From Symbiodinium natans (lineage: Eukaryota; Sar; Dinophyceae; Suessiales; Symbiodiniaceae), in assembly GCA_905221605.1 (NCBI GenBank), contig CAJNDS010002390.1, positions 967,113 to 1,031,112 on the forward strand: a DNA stretch of 64,000 nucleotides, in the 5' to 3' direction. This document shows positions 58,278 to 64,000 of this stretch, in pieces; the first letter of the stretch is position 1; each line of letters begins with the position of its first letter. A program made the position numbers and the translations under genes. Below the pieces are notes generated by a model. The model did not search any database. It saw nothing but the letters and a program-made list of their open reading frames with translations, and was not told where the DNA came from.

Positions 58278-58432
58278 GAATCGGCGAGCTCGCGTCCTGG
58301 AATCCCCAAAAGCTTGCGCGTTGCAGCTTCATAAACCGGATCCATCCACGCAGGCCGGTTATACCCAGACCGGTTGAGAAGCTCGCGAGTCGGAAAGGGC
58401 AAGCTCTGGAAAACAGCCTGGGAACGCCCTAA
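58278..58432 (+). CDS. Putative host coding island
   Basis: Acceptor 'aaaacgcag'. Open frame IGELASWNPQKLARCSFINR then IHPRRPVIPRPVEKLASRKG, to a stop inside CCCTAAA repeats. The 'gagctcgcg...ctggaa' phrase recurs at 58380-58420 and 58550-58575, so part may be repeat-derived. Confidence 0.32.
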
Positions 58433-58624
58433 ACCCTAAACCCTAAACCCTAAACCCTAAACCCTAAACCCTAAACCCTAAACCCTAAACTCACAGCACT
58501 CGCTCTTCAGTTTTAGGGAGCCCGCGAGCCGTTGAACGGTGAAGGCCTCGGAGAGCTCACGCCCTGGAAATCCTGGAAACCCTAAACCCTAAACCCTAAA
58601 CCCTAAACCCTAAACCCTAAACAG

Positions 58625-58701
58625 GAACGTTTGCTTCACCGGCCTTCTCCGCTTTGTCTGCATGGTTTTGGTGCACTTCGGCTGTCCAGTTGCCATCGTG
58701 G
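58625..58701 (+). CDS. Putative host exon, membrane segment
   Basis: ACAG acceptor after CCCTAAA. Frame NVCFTGLLRFVCMVLVHFGC then PVAIV, donor GTGG|GTTTAG. Strongly hydrophobic, a likely transmembrane helix. Confidence 0.48.
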
Positions 58702-59068
58702 GTTTAGGGTTTAGGTTTTAGGGTTCTTCAGGTCTAAGGGTCGTTTCTCATGGGCCCTCAATGTGGTCCCCTACCTCCTTTTTTTCAAGGGTTCTGAGGT
58801 ATGGGCCCCTATTTCGTATAGCGTATATGGGGGATATAAAGGGTCCCCTTTTAGGGGCCCACATTTAGGGACCGTGTAACTACCCGAAGATCAGGGATTT
58901 GAACTGATAAAGGGGCTCTTGTTACGAATAGATGTCGCAGTACTTGAACTAGGGCCCGGACTAGGTCTTTATTCCCGTTTTGTGGGGTTTAGGTGACCTT
59001 AGAAGCCCCTTTAAGCCAAACGGACACCCTTTTATTCCTAGGTTACTCTTGGTCTATTGAATGTTCAT

Positions 59069-59162
59069 ACCTGCAGGCTCCAATGCAGTTCCGTTTGTGG
59101 GTAGTTGCAGGGGGTTCTAGTATACCACCCCCCAAACGGTACTACATAGGCGCCTTCAGGTA
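59069..59162 (-). mobile_element. MITE-like hairpin, family A
   Basis: 'acctgcaggctccaatgcag' to 'ctacataggcgccttcaggt'; reverse orientation relative to the copy at 56273. Confidence 0.65.
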
Positions 59163-59692
59163 AGAAGTACGGGCTCTTTGGGATTGTGTTCTAGAGTATT
59201 CTGGAGCTGTGAATGGAGCCCCTTATTCAGGGTGCCCAGCAGAAACCACACCATAGCTTTGACCACCCTCTTACGTGTAAGTAGGGGATCCGAAGTCTGG
59301 GCCCTTATACGTGGGTCCTCTGTTATATAACGCTTCTATACACTATACATAATAAGGGCCCATACTTCGGATCCTTGAAGCCCTTTAAACAAGGGTAAGG
59401 GACCATACTAAGGGCCCATGGTTCCAACCTCAGATTAAGGTTTCAGTTCTGGGGTCCCTAAACCCTAAACCCTAAACCCTAAACCCTAAACCCTAGACCC
59501 TAAACCCTAAACCCTAAACCCTAAACCCTAAGCCCTAAACCCTAAACCCTAAACCCGGGTTCAGGGCTTCGGCTTTCAATGCCCAGGCCTTCTCGAATCA
59601 TGGGGGCGGGGTGTCCCCGAAAGTCATTGCCACTATATCACCGTGTTAGAATCCCTGTCCACTTCTCAGATCATCTAGCGAGTTACTTGTTC

Positions 59693-59886
59693 TACCTGAA
59701 GGCTCTATTGTAGTTCCTTTTGGGGTAAGTTCTAGGGGCGTCGAGCATACTACCCCCAAAAAAGGTACGTAGTACGAGCCTGTAGGTAAGTACCTAGAGG
59801 CTCCTATGTAGTACCTTTTTGGGGTAGGATACTGGAATCCCCTATAACTAACCCAGAAAAAGGGACCACGTTGGAGACTCCAGGTA
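59693..59886. mobile_element. Two family A hairpins head to tail
   Basis: 59693-59788 ('acctgaaggctctattgtag' to 'agtacgagcctgtaggta') and 59791-59886 ('acctagaggctcctatgtag' to 'gttggagactccaggt') lie 2 bp apart in opposite orientations. Confidence 0.7.
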
Positions 59887-59907
59887 TGTCGGCCACTATA
59901 TGACCAG

Positions 59908-60008
59908 AACTCCTTCACAAGCTGCTCAGGTACATGTGTCACACCGCAGTCCTCATGAACATCCTCGAGCTCAACGAGAAGACCCTCAGGCGCTTCTATG
60001 CTCTGTGA
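59908..60008 (+). CDS. Putative terminal host exon with stop
   Basis: Starts 22 bp after a MITE. CAG acceptor; frame LLHKLLRYMCHTAVLMNILE then LNEKTLRRFYAL and TGA at 60006-60008. Strong helical amphipathic character; family unknown. Confidence 0.5.
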
Positions 60009-60583
60009 CTTGGCTCACCCTTGGGGACCACCTGCACCCTAACAATTGGGGGGGTCATATAACTTTATACTAGAATCCCTAGTAGGGTGACCATAAACCC
60101 TGTAAGGCTCACAATTTAGTCCATTAGGACAGCATCCCGATTCCAGTTGCCGCATGCAGTCCTGCGTTCTGCATAGCCTCCACGACTTTGACTCAAGGAA
60201 GTGAGTGTTTTTAGTACTGCACCGATAGTCCCCCATCGTTTGATGTGTAGGACACTAAACCCTAAACCCTAAACCCTAAAGCCTCAACCCTAAACCCTAA
60301 ACCCCTTCCATGGGATCTTTGAAGTTGCCCCATGCGCCAAGAGGTCCTTGGACAATGGGCCATGAGGCCCTATAGAATCCCCATAGTCAACCCAAAAGCT
60401 TAGGGGCTGGGTAGCTCAACTTTAACTTTTTTTGGTTATAAGTTATATATATATATATATATATATATTAATCCTAGTACCAGTAAAGGGTTGACTTTCT
60501 TTGGGCCAGGGTATTCAGCCCCTAAGAGAGGGCGTTTTTTCAAGGGATTGGAGGGCATAATAGCCCACCCTTCTAAGCCTCAG

Positions 60584-60631
60584 AAGGCCCCGGTCCACCC
60601 ACGACCTGCATTCTTCACACTGAACTTGTCA
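60584..60631 (+). CDS. Putative host exon, 16 codons
   Basis: Acceptor 'taagcctcag', frame KAPVHPRPAFFTLNLS, donor consensus TCA|GTAAGC. Reading continues past the donor for a further 12 codons. Confidence 0.38.
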
Positions 60632-60707
60632 GTAAGCCGCAAATCTCGACTTCCTGCATTTGACAACCCTAAACCCTAAACCCTAAACCCTAAACCCTAA
60701 ACCCGAG

Positions 60708-60816
60708 GTACTACACGTCCTTCGTCATGGTCATGCTCGGTGGAGTTGTCGATAAAGACAGCGACGCGCAAGCCATTACGATTCAAGTCTTCAATGATGG
60801 GTGCCTCGGTGTCAGA
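60708..60816 (+). CDS. Putative host exon
   Basis: Acceptor 'acccgag' after CCCTAAA. Frame YYTSFVMVMLGGVVDKDSDA then QAITIQVFNDGCLGVR. A family A MITE begins 3 bp later (60819), so the donor may lie in or beyond it. Confidence 0.48.
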
Positions 60817-60818
60817 TC

Positions 60819-60902
60819 GGCTCCTATGTAGTACCTTTTTGGGGTGGCATACTAGAATCCCTTTAGCGAACCCAAAAAGCAACTACATTAGAGCCTTCAG
60901 GT
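60819..60902 (+). mobile_element. MITE-like hairpin, family A
   Basis: 'cggctcctatgtagtacc' to 'actacattagagccttcagg'. Abuts the preceding exon candidate. Confidence 0.7.
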
Positions 60903-61007
60903 AAGCCTATAAGCCCAAAATCTGGAGAGCAACAGTAAATCCATGCTTTCGATGCCTGACCATCAAGTCCCGAGAAAGGGCACGCAAGGTGTACTGTGTA
61001 GGCCTAG

Positions 61008-61440
61008 TAAGTAGTAGACCTTTAACCTTTTTGGGGCAATATAATGCCCCTCATAATCCCAAAGGTTAACCTGTAGTTCCCCCAGGTTGCTGGACAACTA
61101 AGTAGGTCTGTGGACCTTTTAGGGGGAGATACTGGGACCAAAAGTACATCGAAGGCCTGCTCATCCCCTGTTCTAGACCCTAAACCCTAAACCCGAAACC
61201 CTAAACCCTAAACGCTAAACCCTAAACCCTAAACCCGAAACCCTAAACCCTAAACCCTAAACCCTAATTGAAGGGTATGGTGGGGCCTGGCAGACTGGAA
61301 GATCGAGAGCGCCACGCGCGTCTTAGTAGTAGAGTAGGCAACCTTTAACCTTCTTGAACTGTTACAAGCCCCATATATTCCCAAAGGTTTAGGGTTTAGG
61401 GTTTAGGGTTTAGGGTTAACCTTTACTTCCCCTAGGAAAC
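61008..61440. repeat. Two copies of hairpin repeat J, one with a TTTAGGG insertion
   Basis: Copy 1 at 61008-61090 has 'cccaaaggttaacctgtagt'. Copy 2 at 61323-61440 has the same junction split by four exact TTTAGGG units at 61388-61415. Between them lie CCCTAAA/CCCGAAA repeats (61174-61266). Confidence 0.75.
61388..61415 (+). repeat. Four exact TTTAGGG units inserted in a dispersed repeat
   Basis: 28 bp, exactly 4 x TTTAGGG, placed between 'cccaaagg' and 'ttaacc'. The same junction is uninterrupted at 61068-61080. Confidence 0.8.
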
Positions 61441-61653
61441 TGGACATTTGTGTGGCCGCCGGTGACCCCCATAGCGGCACGGAATGGCCAGTTAGGGGCC
61501 TTGAAAATTCGCGGCAACATCAACCCACCATCCCCCTCCAGACCCTAAGCCCTAAACCCTAAACCCTAAACCCCAAACCCCAAACCCTAAACCCTAAACC
61601 CTAAACCCTAAACCCTAAACCCTAAACCCTAAACCCTAAACCCTAAACCCTAG

Positions 61654-61745
61654 CAGCCTCTTCTAAGGGCCCGCCTTGTGATGGCGCTGGTGTTCATGCA
61701 CACCCGGTCAGCCATCCCTGCGCAACTCGCGGCCCGGTCTCAAAG
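61654..61745 (+). CDS. Putative host exon
   Basis: CCCTAG acceptor after a long CCCTAAA array (61545-61652). Frame QPLLRARLVMALVFMHTRSA then IPAQLAARSQ; TTTAGGG-like repeats follow. Donor not GT. Confidence 0.42.
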
Positions 61746-62425
61746 ATAGGGGGTTAGGGTTTTGGGTTTAGGGTTTAAGGGTTCAGGGTTTAGGGTTCAG
61801 GGTTCAGGGTTTAGGGTTTAGGGTTTAGGGCCTTTCTTGGTCTAGAGAAGGCGGCACCCTACCAAAAAAGGACCCCCCTCCCCCCCCCCCCCCCCCCGGC
61901 GGCCCCTCCAAGGTAAAGAACATGACCCGCAACCCTTAATTAAGCAAGCTACCACTTAGTGACTTGACAAAGTTCAAAGACACAGCGCAGCTCCACAGGG
62001 CGCCCAGGAGGAAGTTCGCTTTTGGTTGTACCTACCCTCAACCCAAAAGATCCCTGAGTTGGGATGTTCCCCCTGAAACTAACAGTGCTTAATCGGGATT
62101 CTAGTAGCCCCATAATTACTATACTCCCCATTAAGGACGGTTAGTATCAGGGGGACATCCCAAGCCCTAAGCCGCACTTAAGCCCTAGATGGGTTGCTTG
62201 GAGTGCTCAATCCCCTGCATTCAGGCCCCATCAGTGGAATTGAGGTTCCGCTGGCCGCATGAAGGTCAGGCGCCAGCCCTAAACCCGACATCTAACCGTC
62301 TAACTAAATCCTCTAGATACTCAATACAAAACCCCTAAGCCCGACAAGCCCCATTTGAACCTTATCTACACCCTACTTACATCTCTTTCAACGCGACTTT
62401 TCCATGACTGCATATGAACCCTCAG
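61746..62425. repeat. TTTAGGG-like tract, C run, family B hairpin
   Basis: TTTAGGG/TTCAGGG at 61750-61830; C run at 61877-61898; intact family B hairpin at 62059-62162; unique sequence to 62425 without a defended frame. Confidence 0.5.
62059..62162 (+). mobile_element. MITE-like hairpin, family B, intact copy
   Basis: 'ttgggatgttccccctgaaa' to 'cagggggacatcccaa', with centre 'ccataattactata'. Shows the arrangement before insertion of the repeat that the provirus split at 21377/42526. Confidence 0.75.
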
Positions 62426-62569
62426 GGTTTGGAGCTGAAGGCAATATCAGCTGCTGACAGTGTCGTCTATTGGGTCCACCACGACAACGTTGGAGATGTT
62501 GCGGCAGCTCGGTTTGGCTTGCCATCGCAGTTTTTTGTTTCGCCGCCTCAGCTGAACCCGATACTGACA
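62426..62569 (+). CDS. Putative host exon, 48 codons
   Basis: Acceptor 'gaaccctcag'. Exactly 48 codons: GLELKAISAADSVVYWVHHD, NVGDVAAARFGLPSQFFVSP, PQLNPILT, then |GTCCTA. Balanced composition with no repeats inside; among the most convincing host exons. Family unknown. Confidence 0.55.
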
Positions 62570-62781
62570 GTCCTAAACCCTAAACCCTAAACCCTAAACC
62601 CTAAACCCTACACCCTAAACCCTAAACCCTACGTCCCCCCCCTGAGCGGAACTGCAAAACCCTTCAGCAATCAAGCACAAAGATCCCCCTCTCAGCATTT
62701 CTTACCTCGCCTTTAGTTGAACTTTAAACTTTTTTGGGTTTCCTTACTTGGTAGGAAACCCTAAACCCTAAACCCTAAACC

Positions 62782-62888
62782 CTAAGCCCTAAACCCTAAA
62801 CCCTATTCAGTAGGAATATGAAAGTTTAACCTAAACCTAAGCCCTAAACCCTAAACCCTATTCAGTAGGAATATGAAAGTTTAACCTA
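62782..62888. repeat. Direct duplication including CCCTAAA units
   Basis: A segment of about 52 bp containing CCCTAAA repeats plus 'ttcagtaggaatatgaaagt' occurs twice in tandem (about 62782-62834 and 62837-62888). Confidence 0.8.
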
Positions 62889-62926
62889 ATTCTTCTCTTG
62901 GTTCTTGGAGAAGTAAAATTTTCCAG

Positions 62927-62995
62927 ACTCACTTCCGAGAGGGTTCAGGCTTCGGACCTCTGACACTTCCGGCTGCAATTGTGATAGCCTGGCAA
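62927..62995 (+). CDS. Putative host exon, 23 codons
   Basis: Acceptor 'aattttccag'. Frame THFREGSGFGPLTLPAAIVI then AWQ, followed by G|GTTTAG-type repeats (13-unit TTTAGGG array 62997-63090). Part hydrophobic. Confidence 0.47.
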
Positions 62996-63940
62996 GGGTT
63001 TAGGGTTTAGGGTTTAGGGTTTAGGGTTTAGGGTTTAGGGTTTAGGGTTTAGGGTTTAGGGTTTAGGGTTTAGGGTTTAGGGTTTAGGGTATAGATTCCC
63101 GAGAAGTGAGCAACAGTGGGCTGCTAAGCCTCTAAGCCTGTAAGCCTCTAGCCGATAGAAGCCAGCTGCCTCGACCTCAAAGGGGCTTATCGGCTTATCG
63201 GATTCTCGCTACAAGCCTTCAAGCCAAAATCGCCTCTAAGCCTCGAAGCTCCAGGAATCAAATGTTATGGAGATCAATACGGCTGTTTGCCAAAATAGGC
63301 ACCCCATGTATTACCTAAATAGAATAGAATCCCCTTAAAAGGGACACCCGCAAAAAGGGTACCCCTATGTTCGGAAACCCCCCCCCCCATGTAGGCTGAG
63401 GGTTTTCCATGTTGTTTCTATATTGCCGATCCCTGTTCCGAAACGCACCGCGGAGAGACCCGAGGCCCGAGACCTTTGAAGAGCAATCCGAGGGCATGGG
63501 TTTAGGGTTTAGGGTTTAGGGGTTAGGGGTTAGGGTTCAGGGTTTAGGGTTTAGGGTTTAGGGTTTAGGGCTTACCTGTAAAGCCCAGTGATTGAAAAAG
63601 TCTCAAGTACTGAAAAGTGACGCTTTTGGTGGCGAAACAAAAGCACTGCCAAGTTGTTGGTTTTGGGCATAGGATTCCTACGCTTTTTTAACGCCACTAG
63701 GTACCTGGACACTCTGGGGTTGGGCACTCCAAGGGACACACTGGGGCTAACCGCTCCGGGAACACTCTGGGGCTAAACGCTCCGGGGACACTCTGGGGGC
63801 TGGGCTTTTCAGGGACAATGGGGTTTGGCACTCCAGGGACACTTCTTCCTTGGAAGCTTAAGGGTAACATAGGGATTATTCTCTTGTGTTTTTTGGGGTG
63901 GGGTTCTTAAGCACCCTAAACCCTAAACCCTAAACCCTAG
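62996..63940. repeat. TTTAGGG array and unique sequence, no gene
   Basis: TTTAGGG at 62997-63090; an inverted-repeat element 63287-63395 similar to 6950-7110; TTTAGGG at 63498-63570. A locally repeated 'acactctggggctaa' block lies at 63710-63800; CCCTAAA at 63912-63938. Confidence 0.5.
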
Positions 63941-64000
63941 AGCCAAACGGGACATCCGAAGGCCTTCGCTCTGGTACAGCTGGTGCAAGCCATTGGTATC
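63941..64000 (+). CDS. Putative host exon, cut by window end
   Basis: CCCTAG acceptor. Frame SQTGHPKAFALVQLVQAIGI continues to the window end. Confidence 0.4.

Larger units (their letters stand above)
58702..59907. repeat. Hairpin-repeat cluster, no gene
   Basis: Unique A/T and G/C mix to 59065, family A copies at 59069-59162, 59693-59788 and 59791-59886, a long hairpin 'ggatccgaagtctgggccc' / 'gggcccatacttcggatcc' at 59287-59373, CCCTAAA at 59459-59555. Confidence 0.55.

Overview
Two very different kinds of DNA make up this window. Positions 1-21377 and 42526-64000 are a GC-moderate nuclear eukaryotic genome. It is saturated with interstitial TTTAGGG / CCCTAAA tracts, short hairpin (MITE-like) repeats, homopolymer C/G runs and microsatellites. 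Between these lie small islands of 50-160 bp that read open in one frame, mostly on the + strand, have AG acceptors, and often end at a GT supplied by the first GTTTAG of a telomere-type tract. Tiny exons in long introns, one dominant coding strand and TTTAGGG-type repeats fit a dinoflagellate best. This is inference: no rRNA, tRNA or marker gene confirms it. One exon resembles the end of a fasciclin (FAS1) domain; the others are unassigned.

Positions 21378-42525 are an integrated DNA virus of the Polinton / Polinton-like (PLV) kind, 21.15 kb long. It has 309-bp terminal inverted repeats that look identical, a 5-bp target duplication (TTATA; TTATAA if the end is set one base differently), and no broken gene. 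It sits inside a host hairpin repeat, whose two halves lie on either side of it. Its AT-rich core (about 21.8-38.6 kb) encodes a double-jelly-roll major capsid protein, a penton-like minor capsid protein, an A32/FtsK-HerA packaging ATPase, a retroviral-type DDE integrase, and a roughly 1290-residue replication protein (polymerase-like region, SF1 helicase, HNH-like zinc module). It also encodes a large tail-fibre-like protein with an S74 chaperone domain, a class 3 lipase, and several small zinc-finger, coiled-coil and low-complexity proteins. No maturation protease was recognised.

Within the virus, gene blocks alternate in strand. AT-rich palindromes lie at most gene ends. Seven genes have TCTA motifs shortly upstream of the ATG, like the late promoter of Cafeteria roenbergensis virus and its virophage mavirus. 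Two divergent gene pairs, one near the left end and one at the replication gene, instead share an 18-bp upstream motif. This suggests two expression classes.

The right 3.5 kb inside the terminal repeats (38.7-42.2 kb) has host-like base composition. It carries a 22-bp minisatellite and two minus-strand genes: a 556-residue protein with two SAP-like repeats and an internal ubiquitin-like domain ending in LRGG, and a 247-residue protein with a related SAP-like segment. This cargo module is the least familiar part of the element. In the host flanks the clearest novelty is that telomere-type tracts have been inserted cleanly into other repeats (four exact TTTAGGG units at 61388-61415) and appear to supply splice signals.
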